DNA of 64,000 nucleotides from CAZNPH01 sp964574985. GTDB taxonomy: Bacteria > Bacteroidota > Bacteroidia > Bacteroidales > SM23-62. Shown here in pieces: positions 1-9,024 of the stretch. Below the pieces are notes generated by a model. The model was not told the origin of the DNA, did not search any database, and was given only the letters and a program-made list of their open reading frames with translations. The translations under genes were made by a program, and so were the position numbers. Within the stretch, counting starts at the first letter, position 1. Each line of letters opens with the position of its first letter. The stretch is taken from NCBI GenBank assembly GCA_964574985.1, contig CAZNPH010000018.1, positions 1 through 64,000 of the forward strand, read 5' to 3'.

Positions 1-38
1 TCCGTTGTAACTAATTATAAATCAACAAACAAAGGGAT

Positions 39-70
39 TTTGGAAAAATAGATTTATTTCGTTAAATTTG
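39..70 (+). promoter_or_regulatory. Bacteroidota-type promoter of the sigma factor gene
   Basis: TTTG at 39-42 is followed by a 20-base spacer and TAAATTTG at 63-70, a full match to the Bacteroidota -33/-7 consensus (TTTG, TAnnTTTG). Transcription would start near 77, just upstream of the ECF sigma gene. The match is seen; its activity is inferred. Confidence 0.55.
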
Positions 71-87
71 TCAAAAAGAAATTCCTG

Positions 88-681
88 TTGATCAAAAAAC
101 CATTCATGCTGAGTGAAAAACTGATATTAAACAGGATGAAGCAGGGTGATATGGCAGCATTTGATGCCATCTACCACAATTATGAAAAAAAGCTTTATGC
201 TTTTGCTTTCGGACTTCTGAAAGATCATGACCAATCCGAAGAACTGGTGCAGGATGTTTTTGTAACGCTGTGGCAGAAAAAAGAGCAGATCAATCCGGAT
301 CTTCATTTCGAGAATTATCTGTTTACCATTTGTTATAATTCAATCCGCAAGTTTTTCCGCAGGAAGAAAATCGAAAGCAAGGTTAAGGACTACCTGCTGA
401 AAAATTCACCGGAATGCATCCCGGAGACAAGCAATGAGCTCATATACAATGAATTGATTGATCTGTTAAACCATACTGTTGAAAAACTTCCAAATAAAAG
501 AAAAAAAGTTTTCAAACTTAGCCGGCAGGAAGGCAAAGGAATAAAAGAAATTGCAGAAAAACTGAATATTTCCTCCCGTACTGTAGAAACCCACCTGAGC
601 AAAGCACTGAAATTCATCAAACAGGAATTTGAGAATGCTTCATTGCTATCCCTGTTGTATTTTTATTTGTTCGTGTTTTAG
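88..681 (+). CDS. ECF-type RNA polymerase sigma factor (Bacteroidota FecI-like)
   Basis: Extracytoplasmic-function sigma-70 factor that should direct RNA polymerase to the downstream SusC/SusD operon. Region 2 lies at about residues 22-95 (YHNYEKKLYAF through the DQSEELVQDVFVTLWQ helix), and region 4 at about 135-190 with the helix-turn-helix IKEIAEKLNISSRTVETH. Length (about 190 aa) is normal for the family. The frame opens with TTG at 88; ATG at 106 (residue 7, MLSEKLIL) is the more likely start. The anti-sigma gene follows 210 bases later and then the SusC gene with an STN domain, the standard layout of a trans-envelope signalling cascade. Its natural inducer is unknown. Confidence 0.93.
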   Translation: MIKKPFMLSEKLILNRMKQGDMAAFDAIYHNYEKKLYAFAFGLLKDHDQSEELVQDVFVTLWQKKEQINPDLHFENYLFTICYNSIRKFFRRKKIESKVKDYLLKNSPECIPETSNELIYNELIDLLNHTVEKLPNKRKKVFKLSRQEGKGIKEIAEKLNISSRTVETHLSKALKFIKQEFENASLLSLLYFYLFVF

Positions 682-891
682 GTTGCTTATATTGGATTGC
701 TTTTCAGAAAAGTCTGCTTCGTTCATTTACGGATCGTGGACGAAAAATCATTTCATATCCTTGATATTCTGGTTATTACCAAAAAAATGAAATTAACTTC
801 TGCAAATGAGTACGTGTTTTACCTGACTTATGGATATAACTAATAAAGGATTAATAAAGCATTGATTTACAAATGAAGCAAATACCCGCAA

Positions 892-2136
892 ATGAATAAG
901 GATTTTCACGAAAACCAAATAAAATATTCCTTTTTAAAGGATTATTTTGAAGGGGAATTCTCAGAAGAGAAAAAGGAGCAAATAACTGCGTGGCTTGAAG
1001 ATAAAGATCATCAATATAGGCTCGAGCATTGCCTGAGGGAATTATGGAACGAAACCGATCCGGACAAAGTGACACCGCCTAAAGGGTACGATCTGATATT
1101 GGACCGTATTCATCACAAGATCAATCTTTTACAACCCGGATTGGTAAAAGCTCGCCGGGCAACTTCCCAAAACAAGAGCATTCACTTCAATTCAATCCTG
1201 AAAAACCTTTCAAGGATCGCTGCCATTTTGCTTCTTCCGGTTATGGTCTATCTGTGCTGGGAAGTTGCAGATCAGAAAATGTGGGAAAAAAGCCAGGCTG
1301 AGGTTGTATATAACGAGTTCATCTGTCCGCTGGGGGCGCGTAGTCATTTTATACTTCCGGACGGTACCAAAGGCTGGCTGAATAATGGCAGTCAATTGAA
1401 GTACCCTTCTAAATTCACAGAAAAAATCAGGGAGGTTGAACTGACGGGTGAAGCTTATTTTGATGTTGTGCATAATAAGCGCCGGCCCTTTATCATAAAT
1501 ACCGACGGACTGGATGTGAAAGTGACGGGAACAAAACTGAATGTTTATGCTTACCCCGATGATAAATATCAGTCTTTTACCCTGGTGGATGGCTCGATCG
1601 AGATAATCGACCGCGATGAAGGAGAGGAAAGAACCATATTGAAAATGAGACCGGGTCAACATGCCGTTTACGCGATGAGTGAAGATGGCTCTCATGTTGA
1701 AACTTCAGAAAACGGATCTATGAGGGATGATGCAAAAATTGACAGTGATGTATGTTCGGATAAAGTTGACAAATCTGCCGGTCACTCAAGCATTCAGAAA
1801 AGCGATGCATTGGCCGGAAAAATCCAGGTTGAGAAAAAGGAAACATCACTGTACACCGGCTGGAAAGAAGGCAAGCTTGTATTGCGCAACGACCCAATGC
1901 CCATGATGTTAAAAAGAATTGAAAGATGGTACAATGTCAAATTCAATATTGCAGACGAAAGGATTGATGAATACACATACTGGGCAACCTTTGAAGAAGA
2001 AAGCCTTGACCAGGTCTTGAAAATGCTGGCATTGACCGGACCCATAAAATTTGATAAAAAACCCAGGGAACTATTAAGTGACGGAACCTATAAAAAGCAG
2101 AAGATCGATGTCTTATGGGAAAAACAAAACAAATAA
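892..2136 (+). CDS. FecR-family anti-sigma factor (DUF4974)
   Basis: Inner-membrane anti-sigma factor that would hold the upstream sigma factor inactive until SusC signals substrate binding. The N-terminal cytoplasmic part (1-105) carries LKDYFEGEFS typical of sigma-binding regions; one membrane helix lies at about 106-124 (IAAILLLPVMVYLCW); a periplasmic FecR domain spans about 145-240 (LPDGTKGWLNNGSQLKYP, LTGEAYFDVVHN, VTGTKLNVYAY); the C-terminal DUF4974 region (about 325-395, LVLRNDPMPMMLKRIERWY) probably contacts the SusC STN domain. A hydrophilic linker of about 50 residues between FecR and DUF4974 is longer than usual. ATG at 892 has no competing start. Confidence 0.93.
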   Translation: MNKDFHENQIKYSFLKDYFEGEFSEEKKEQITAWLEDKDHQYRLEHCLRELWNETDPDKVTPPKGYDLILDRIHHKINLLQPGLVKARRATSQNKSIHFNSILKNLSRIAAILLLPVMVYLCWEVADQKMWEKSQAEVVYNEFICPLGARSHFILPDGTKGWLNNGSQLKYPSKFTEKIREVELTGEAYFDVVHNKRRPFIINTDGLDVKVTGTKLNVYAYPDDKYQSFTLVDGSIEIIDRDEGEERTILKMRPGQHAVYAMSEDGSHVETSENGSMRDDAKIDSDVCSDKVDKSAGHSSIQKSDALAGKIQVEKKETSLYTGWKEGKLVLRNDPMPMMLKRIERWYNVKFNIADERIDEYTYWATFEEESLDQVLKMLALTGPIKFDKKPRELLSDGTYKKQKIDVLWEKQNK

Positions 2137-2187
2137 CGACCAAATGCTAACCAAACCATGATGCCTATGAAAAGAAACCAAAAAAAG

Positions 2188-2231
2188 GTCAGGAAAGTGC
2201 GGCAACACTTCCCTGACTGATTTAGCTTTTT
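2188..2231 (+). terminator. Rho-independent terminator or attenuator after the anti-sigma gene
   Basis: A 12-base stem (2188-2199 pairing with 2206-2217, one G-T wobble) with a 6-base loop is followed by a T-rich run at 2226-2231. It separates the sigma/anti-sigma pair from susC and could also act as a leader attenuator for susC. Confidence 0.6.
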
Positions 2232-2303
2232 TCCCAACACAAAAATTCCTGACAAACCAAGGAGTCAGGGTTATTATGTCTAACGCTAAACCTATACAAA
2301 AGT

Positions 2304-5300
2304 ATGAAAAAAAATGATGATTTCCCGGGGACGGTCTGTGATTCGTTCCGGGTGTTAAAAATTCTGAAAATTATGAAACTAACCGCACTCTTTTTCATCT
2401 TCACTGTTCTTCAGGTTTTCGCTGAGGATACATACTCGCAGGCAACAAAGCTGAGTATGGATCTGGGTGAAACAACAGTAGAACAGGTACTGAAAAAGAT
2501 AGAAAGTGAAAGTGAATTTTATTTTCTGTTCAATCAAAAACTGGTGGATGTTTCCCGGGAAGTACAGGGATCGTTCAGGGATGAAAAAATCGACAAGATC
2601 CTGGCCAGTGTATTTGGTGGTACGGATGTAGATTTCATTGTAATGGACCGCCAGATTATTTTATCCCCCAGGGAGTATCTGGCAGAAGCCAGAGCCAGCT
2701 TACAGCCACCTACAGTTACAGGGACAGTGACCGATGTGGATGGCAATCCCCTGATCGGCGCCACCGTGCAGATCAAGGGGACAACATCCGGTACGGTCAC
2801 CGATATGGATGGCAGTTACCGGATCACGGTTCCTGAGGACGCCACGCTTGTATTTTCTTATGTGGGTTATAGCATAGAGGAAGTTGCCGTGGCCGGACAA
2901 ACCACCATCAATGTTCAACTGGAGGAAGAGGTCAGGGAGCTGGAAGAGATCGTGGTGATCGGATACGGTACACGACAGAAGAAAGACGTGACCACTTCAA
3001 TCTCCACAATTGATTCTAGGGAGATTACCGAGAGCATCGGGATGTCTCCTGAACTGGCCATGCAAGGGAGGATGACCGGCGTGCATGTTTCCTCACCCGG
3101 AGGCGACCCGACGGATAGACCAACAGTACGTGTCCGGGGAGTAAACACATGGGGTATTGCTTCTCCCTTGTATGTGATCGACGGAGTGCCCATGACCGAA
3201 TTCGGATCAGGTGCTGAAGCACAAGAAGTAACCGGTGCAGGAACCTTGCGTACCCCGATCAACATCATGACTCTGATCAATCCCAGCGACATTGAATCCA
3301 TCTCAGTTCTGAAAGATGCTTCGGCCGCCGCCATTTACGGTGTGCGCGCAGCCAACGGAGTGATCCTGATCACTACAAAGAAAGGCAAAGCCGGACGTCC
3401 CAGGGTGAATTTTGATGCCCGTTACGGGATTTCCAATGTTACGGGCACCTATGATGTGCTGAATATTGATCAGTATGTGGAACTGTACCAGGAGGCCTTT
3501 GCCAACAACCCGGCAGAAACGGCCAATATGCCGGCCGAATTTGACCCGGCTTCTCCTGAATACATGGGTGACATGCCTTTTGTCGACTGGGTGGATCCTG
3601 CTTTGAACAAGAATGCGCCAACCCAGGACTACAGTCTGCAGGTATCCGGTGGAAGCGAAGCGGTTACTTACTTCTTGTCAGCCGGTTATTCCCGTCAGGA
3701 AGGTGTGTTTATTAACAACTGGCTGGAGCGTTATTCCTTTTCTACCAATACGGATGCTAGGATATCTGAAAGGATACATGCTGGTGCCAATTATAAATTT
3801 GCATATTCAATAAATCAAACCCGGCAACCAGGGAGCCTGGGACTTGCATTCAGCAATCCCTGGCAGCCGATATTCGATGAGAATGCCCCGCCAGAACATG
3901 AAGGATTTGCCGCAGTGATTGATACTTCCTATGATTCCGCCGGCAACTTTTACTGGGATTGGAAATGGGGCCAGGGAACCAGTGGAAATTCCTATGCGCT
4001 TCAGGCATTAAATTACAGTCAACGTGACATTATGCGGCATATCGGAAATGTATATGTGGAAGTTGAACTCATAACGGGACTGACATTTAAGGGTTCATTG
4101 ATGGTTGACTGGTACCAGAATTTAAATGAAAGTTTTGAGGACGGCGATATGAACATGTTCAGGGCGCCAAAACAAGACCCCCTGGATTATGCCCAGGAAG
4201 GAGTCGATGATACAGAAGGGTTATATTCAGTAGGACACAGCACGAGGAATCACAACCTCGTGAAGGAATTCACCATAAACTATAACCGGAGTTTCGGTGA
4301 GCATAATGTGGATCTCATTCTGAACGCCATGGACCAGGGATATGGTTTCAACAGTTATAATGCAGCAACAGAGTTTGTGCCCTCTGAAGATCCAAATTTC
4401 TGGCAGGTTACAGCTCCGCAAAGAGAATGGATAAATGGAGAGAGCTTTAGATTTAAATATGCACTCCAGGGTTATATGGGCAGACTTTCATACAATTATG
4501 GCAACAAGTATTATCTGGATGCGACTTTGAGAAGAGACGGGACATCGAGATTTGCCCCCGAGACCCGTTGGGGTTGGTTCCCTTCATTCTCCACTGCCTG
4601 GCGTGTTACTGCGGAACCTTTCATGCAGGGATTGACCTGGTTGAATGACCTGAAATTACGTGCAGGCTGGGGCCAGCTGGGCAACCAGGAAACCCTGAAT
4701 TTTCCCTATCTTTCAACCACATGGGCGAGAGCACTGACATCATTTGGTTACGATCCGAATGCCAGATATGTACCCGGTATGGGATATTCCTATGCACCTG
4801 TCATACTTCCCAAATTCCCGAATCGTGACCTGAAGTGGGAAACTACAACCACCCTGAACATTGGTTTCGATGCCTTTTTGTTCAACGGACTGGAATGGAC
4901 ATTTGAGTATTACAATAAGCTGACAGATGGGATCCTGCAGCAGGTAACCCTCCCCAGCAGCAGTGGCTGGACGACACAGGAGACCGAAAGTCCGGTTGGC
5001 AACATCGCCGAAGTATCCAACACCGGGATAGAGACCACCCTGGGATACAGGGGTTCTTTGGGAGATTTGAGGTATTATGTTGGCGGAAACCTGACCACTG
5101 TGCACAACGAAGTTTTATCCATGTTCCAGGATGCACCCATTGGGGGAGGTACCGACCGGATCGAGGTAGGATACCCGCTCAGTTACATATACGGCTATAA
5201 ATGGGGAGGTATTTTTCAGACCCAGGCGGAGGTGGATGAATACCAGTCCAGGTTGACCGATGCCACGGTGGCTTCCCAGTCACCGGGTGATATGTATTTC

Positions 5301-5861
5301 AAGGATATTCGTGGCGGACCAACTGAAGAATACATGTATTACAATCCGAATCCGGATGACTCATTGGTCAATTCCTTTGACAGAACCTTTATAGGAAGTG
5401 AACTACCCGGATATTTTTACGGATTCAATATAGATTTGAACTGGAAAGGCTTCGATTTTTCTATGTTCTTCCAGGGGCTGGGCGATGTTGACAGGGTCCA
5501 TCCCCATAAAAATCATATGAATATGAGCGGACATATCGGTCAGCAGGTAATCGATGTACTGGACCGCTGGACGCCTTCGAATCCTTCCACCACTATGCCC
5601 AGGGCAGTCCGGGCCGATCCGGCCGATAACAACCGTTTGTCAGATTACTGGATAGTTTCTGGTGCTTATCTCAGGCTGGCCACGCTCAGGTTGGGATACA
5701 GCCTCCCCCAGCAGTTCCATGATTGGACGGGTGTGTCAAAAAACCTGAGGATATGGATCGGTGGTAACAACCTGCTGCTGTTCACCGACTGGCCGGGAGT
5801 TGATCCTGAGAGTGAAGATACTCCCAGAACGTTCCTGGTCGGACTGAATGTAGAATTTTAA
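2304..5861 (+). CDS. SusC/RagA-family TonB-linked outer-membrane transporter with STN domain
   Basis: TonB-dependent outer-membrane channel that imports glycans with the SusD-like lipoprotein encoded next. The frame starts at ATG 2304; an internal ATG at 2373 (MKLTALFFIFTVLQVFA) begins the recognisable signal peptide, and the 23-residue extension is common in this family. Order: signal peptide (about 24-41), STN signalling domain (about 50-105, VEQVLKKIESESEFYFLF), carboxypeptidase-regulatory-like domain (about 117-205, VTGTVTDVDGNPLIGATV), TonB-box-like EEIVVIGYGT (about 214-223), plug (about 225-345, ISVLKDASAAAIYG), 22-strand barrel to residue 1185 ending in FLVGLNVEF. The STN domain marks it as a signal transducer for the upstream FecR/ECF pair. 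Confidence 0.96.
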   Translation: MKKNDDFPGTVCDSFRVLKILKIMKLTALFFIFTVLQVFAEDTYSQATKLSMDLGETTVEQVLKKIESESEFYFLFNQKLVDVSREVQGSFRDEKIDKILASVFGGTDVDFIVMDRQIILSPREYLAEARASLQPPTVTGTVTDVDGNPLIGATVQIKGTTSGTVTDMDGSYRITVPEDATLVFSYVGYSIEEVAVAGQTTINVQLEEEVRELEEIVVIGYGTRQKKDVTTSISTIDSREITESIGMSPELAMQGRMTGVHVSSPGGDPTDRPTVRVRGVNTWGIASPLYVIDGVPMTEFGSGAEAQEVTGAGTLRTPINIMTLINPSDIESISVLKDASAAAIYGVRAANGVILITTKKGKAGRPRVNFDARYGISNVTGTYDVLNIDQYVELYQEAFANNPAETANMPAEFDPASPEYMGDMPFVDWVDPALNKNAPTQDYSLQVSGGSEAVTYFLSAGYSRQEGVFINNWLERYSFSTNTDARISERIHAGANYKFAYSINQTRQPGSLGLAFSNPWQPIFDENAPPEHEGFAAVIDTSYDSAGNFYWDWKWGQGTSGNSYALQALNYSQRDIMRHIGNVYVEVELITGLTFKGSLMVDWYQNLNESFEDGDMNMFRAPKQDPLDYAQEGVDDTEGLYSVGHSTRNHNLVKEFTINYNRSFGEHNVDLILNAMDQGYGFNSYNAATEFVPSEDPNFWQVTAPQREWINGESFRFKYALQGYMGRLSYNYGNKYYLDATLRRDGTSRFAPETRWGWFPSFSTAWRVTAEPFMQGLTWLNDLKLRAGWGQLGNQETLNFPYLSTTWARALTSFGYDPNARYVPGMGYSYAPVILPKFPNRDLKWETTTTLNIGFDAFLFNGLEWTFEYYNKLTDGILQQVTLPSSSGWTTQETESPVGNIAEVSNTGIETTLGYRGSLGDLRYYVGGNLTTVHNEVLSMFQDAPIGGGTDRIEVGYPLSYIYGYKWGGIFQTQAEVDEYQSRLTDATVASQSPGDMYFKDIRGGPTEEYMYYNPNPDDSLVNSFDRTFIGSELPGYFYGFNIDLNWKGFDFSMFFQGLGDVDRVHPHKNHMNMSGHIGQQVIDVLDRWTPSNPSTTMPRAVRADPADNNRLSDYWIVSGAYLRLATLRLGYSLPQQFHDWTGVSKNLRIWIGGNNLLLFTDWPGVDPESEDTPRTFLVGLNVEF

Positions 5862-5888
5862 ATCGTTAAACCCAATAATACGATCGAT

Positions 5889-7418
5889 ATGAAAAATTAC
5901 CTGAAATATTTTAAATATATCATGTTATCGTCATTGGTGGCCTTCATAGCAGTGGTGGCCTGTGACGAATCCAATCTTGACCTAAGGCCCGTTACGCCCA
6001 CGGAAGAAGATTTTTTTGTTGATGAAAGCAGGATGGAGCAGCTTGTGTATGCGGTTTATTCCAAGCAACAGTATTTTTACTGGTATAATAACCATATGCA
6101 TCAGGTTTGGTTGCTTCCCGGTGATGACTTGACTTCGAGGGGGTCATATCCTTATGAATCATTCAACGGACTTTCCTCTTCGGACAATAATATTGATAAA
6201 TATTATGAAAATTGTTACGGAGTTATCATACGGGCCAATATCCTTCTGGAAAAGATCGTGGAGAAAGAAGATATATATGAAACAGCGGGGCTTGCTGACA
6301 TTCACAGGGGGGAAGGGCTGTTTTTCCGGGCTCTCTACCATTTTATCCTGACCAATATGTTCGGGGATGTTCCCTTGGCACTGGAACGGTATGGGAAGAT
6401 CGAAGACACAAAACAACCTCCCAGTACAAGGATGGAAATTCTCGATCAGTGTATCACAGATCTTGAAGAAGCAGCCACTCTGTTGCCGGATTCCTGGGAA
6501 CCAAAGTTCAAGGGCCGTGTAACAAAAAACTCTGCCTATGGTCTGCTGGGCAAGGTTTATTGTTTCCGTGCATGCTATGGCAGCAATGCCAGTGCTGACT
6601 ATGCCAGTGCCATTACGGCCTTTGGAAATATATCTTTAGCAGCCCGGCTCACGGATGATTATGGCGAGAACTTCGATACCTGGGCTGAAAATAATGAAGA
6701 ATCTTTGTTGGAATTTCAAGCCAGCAACCGTTCGGGTTTTGAATGCATCTGGCTCTGGAATGATTTTCAGAACATCGGTGCAATGCATTCCTGGTGGGGA
6801 TTTTTCAAAGATGGCGGACGCTTCTATGATCATACGCCGTTTATGCCTACCACCAAACTGATTAACGCTTATGAAGCGGGTGATCCTCGGATTAATGAAG
6901 TATTTACGACCAATTCAGGCTCCCATTTTGCTCCCCACGGATATGAATTCATCAAATATACGAAAAGGGAGAGGATGGGTCAGTTGAATTCAAGTTTGAA
7001 CAATCCCCGGATTCTCAGGCTGGCAGATTGTATACTGCTGGAAGCCGAAGCTCAGTTGCAAACGGGCAATACGGCTGAGGCAACCAACCTGGTCAATCAG
7101 ATCCGAGCCAGGGCAAGGCAATCTGTTCCCGGCACCGTTCCTTCTACCGTACCGGCCGACTTGGCCACAGTGACTATGCAGGACATCATGGACGAACGTC
7201 TCCGTGAACTGTGCGGTGAGGAATCACACCGTTGGTATGACCTGAAACGCTGGGATGCTGCAGGATACGTCGATCTGAACGGTTGGGGTGCAGGAGACAA
7301 TCATTTTTCCAGCATCCGGACAGATTTCGATTTCGATTATCCCACAAACCTGGTCTATCCCATTCCTTTGGGAGAACTGGATTACAATGACAAAATGGTA
7401 CAGAATCCCGGATATTAG
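5889..7418 (+). CDS. SusD/RagB-family glycan-binding outer-membrane lipoprotein
   Basis: Surface lipoprotein that caps the SusC channel and binds the glycan. Signal peptide residues 1-24 end in a lipobox (AVVAC) with lipidated Cys25. The body shows the SusD tetratricopeptide-like architecture: FRALYHFILTNMFGDVPL near 145-165, the SusD-like motif LADCILLEAEAQLQTGN near 380, and the C-terminal region with LRELCGEESHRWYDLKRW, a hallmark of the family. It lies 27 bases after susC and is co-transcribed with it. The hairpin at 7446-7480 follows its stop. Ligand specificity cannot be deduced. Confidence 0.96.
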   Translation: MKNYLKYFKYIMLSSLVAFIAVVACDESNLDLRPVTPTEEDFFVDESRMEQLVYAVYSKQQYFYWYNNHMHQVWLLPGDDLTSRGSYPYESFNGLSSSDNNIDKYYENCYGVIIRANILLEKIVEKEDIYETAGLADIHRGEGLFFRALYHFILTNMFGDVPLALERYGKIEDTKQPPSTRMEILDQCITDLEEAATLLPDSWEPKFKGRVTKNSAYGLLGKVYCFRACYGSNASADYASAITAFGNISLAARLTDDYGENFDTWAENNEESLLEFQASNRSGFECIWLWNDFQNIGAMHSWWGFFKDGGRFYDHTPFMPTTKLINAYEAGDPRINEVFTTNSGSHFAPHGYEFIKYTKRERMGQLNSSLNNPRILRLADCILLEAEAQLQTGNTAEATNLVNQIRARARQSVPGTVPSTVPADLATVTMQDIMDERLRELCGEESHRWYDLKRWDAAGYVDLNGWGAGDNHFSSIRTDFDFDYPTNLVYPIPLGELDYNDKMVQNPGY

Positions 7419-7445
7419 CAGGTGGTTTGGTTGGTTGAATTGGTA

Positions 7446-7480
7446 GTTAAGAGGTTGCCTTCATCGGGCAGCCTCTTAAC
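7446..7480 (+). terminator. Stem-loop after susD
   Basis: A 14-base stem with one wobble (7446-7459 pairing with 7467-7480) lies 28 bases past the susD stop. The following T-run is weak (CTTCTTATAT), so it may mainly be an mRNA 3'-end stabiliser that sets susCD expression apart from the enzyme genes. Confidence 0.5.
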
Positions 7481-7546
7481 CTTCTTATATCATTGTTATT
7501 TCAATTCATCATTACAAATTGTGAACTCAATTAATACCCGAATAAA

Positions 7547-8995
7547 ATGAAAACACGAAATTTATTTTACTTATTGATTTTTTTGATATTGACGGCAAAT
7601 GCTGCGGCACAAAAAAATATCCTCATGATCGTGGGTGATTACTCGGAGGATTACGAGGTGATGGTTCCTTTTCAGGCCCTGCAGATGGCAGGACATGAGG
7701 TTGATGCCGTTTGTCCGGGCAAAGCTTCCGGCGACTTTATCCGCACTTCGGTGCATTATTTTGATGGTGCCCAGACTTTCCAGGAATCCAGGGGTCATGA
7801 TTTTTATCTGAATGCCGACTTTGACAACATCGAGCCCGGATATTATGATGCATTGGTTTTACCCGGCGGCCGTGCGCCCGAATACCTCAGGATGGATCCC
7901 CGGGTGATCGAAATTGCCTCCTCTTTTATGGAGTCCAATAAACCGGTTGCTGCGGTTTGTCATGGCCCGCTTATTCTTGCCACCGCCGGCAAGCTTAAAG
8001 ACCGGAGATGCACCGGATATTCTGCCATTGAGCCTGACATTAAGGCCAGCGGGGGTATTTACATACGTTCCGATGTGGTCGTTGACAAGAATCTGGTCAC
8101 CGGCACGGCGTGGCCTGTCCATCCCGAATGGCTTTCCAAATTCATTGAAGTTATGGGAACTGAGAATGTTGCCGAATCGGTGATTATTGACCACACATGT
8201 ACAGATATTGATGCCATTCCTCAGCAGTGGATAGAAAAGGCTAAAGAGGACCTGAATATTGTGGTGTGGACATCGGGACACGGGGGGCAAATTACACAGG
8301 GATTAAAGGCACTTGCCCGGTGGAAAGGTGATGAATTTGATGTATCTGAGCAGGCCGAAAGCGATGCATTGCAGATCCGTGGGGGCAATTTTGAGGGGGC
8401 CACATATGTGGGCAATCCCGACATGCAGGAATGGACCAGGGCCACAAAAAAATACCTGCAGAAGAATCCAAAGACCAATGTGGTTTTCTGGACATGGTGC
8501 GGCACGGTCAGTATACTGGATCCACCTGCAATAGATCAGTACCTGCATGATATGGATGCGCTTGAAAAAGCATATCCTGATGTACATTTCGTGTATATGA
8601 CCGGACATCTGGACGGGACCGGCGTACAGGGGAAACTTCACCGCAACAATGAACTGATACGGTCCTATTGCCGCCGGAACGGAAAGATCCTGTATGATTT
8701 TGCAGATATTGAATCTTTTGGGCCGTATGGCATCAATTACCGGATAAAACTGGGTACTGACGGATGCAATTACGATGCCAACGGGGACGGGAAAACGACC
8801 GAGGAAGGAGACCCTGCCTTGCCCACAAACGGAGACAAAAACTGGGCACTTTACTGGCAGTCCAAACTGGAAAAAGGCGAAGACTGGTTTGACGTGGATA
8901 CCCAACACATTCATACCCATCCGTTGAATGTCAATTACAAGGCCTATGCTGCCTGGTGGCTGTGGGCGAGGATTGCCGGATGGAAAGGCATATGA
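7547..8995 (+). CDS. Exported DJ-1/PfpI domain fused to an SGNH-like C-terminal domain
   Basis: A secreted two-domain protein. Residues 1-21 are a signal peptide (LLIFLILTANAAAQ). Residues 23-195 are a DJ-1/PfpI (class I glutamine-amidotransferase-like) domain with the nucleophile elbow AAVCHGPL at Cys138-His139 and the upstream acidic/loop motif GDYSEDYEVMV. Residues about 220-482 resemble Bacteroidota SGNH-like extracellular proteins: VVWTSGHGGQ, VYMTGHLDGTG, ILYDFADIES and the C-terminal HTHPLNVNYKAYAAWWLWAR. A stand-alone paralogue of the first domain is encoded at 14015-14614. The function on carbohydrate is unknown; families of this type include glyoxalase III-like, protease-like and amidase-like members. 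The next gene begins 29 bases later. Confidence 0.8.
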   Translation: MKTRNLFYLLIFLILTANAAAQKNILMIVGDYSEDYEVMVPFQALQMAGHEVDAVCPGKASGDFIRTSVHYFDGAQTFQESRGHDFYLNADFDNIEPGYYDALVLPGGRAPEYLRMDPRVIEIASSFMESNKPVAAVCHGPLILATAGKLKDRRCTGYSAIEPDIKASGGIYIRSDVVVDKNLVTGTAWPVHPEWLSKFIEVMGTENVAESVIIDHTCTDIDAIPQQWIEKAKEDLNIVVWTSGHGGQITQGLKALARWKGDEFDVSEQAESDALQIRGGNFEGATYVGNPDMQEWTRATKKYLQKNPKTNVVFWTWCGTVSILDPPAIDQYLHDMDALEKAYPDVHFVYMTGHLDGTGVQGKLHRNNELIRSYCRRNGKILYDFADIESFGPYGINYRIKLGTDGCNYDANGDGKTTEEGDPALPTNGDKNWALYWQSKLEKGEDWFDVDTQHIHTHPLNVNYKAYAAWWLWARIAGWKGI

Positions 8996-9024
8996 AATTA
9001 AGATCAGGTAAATAATTCAATAAG

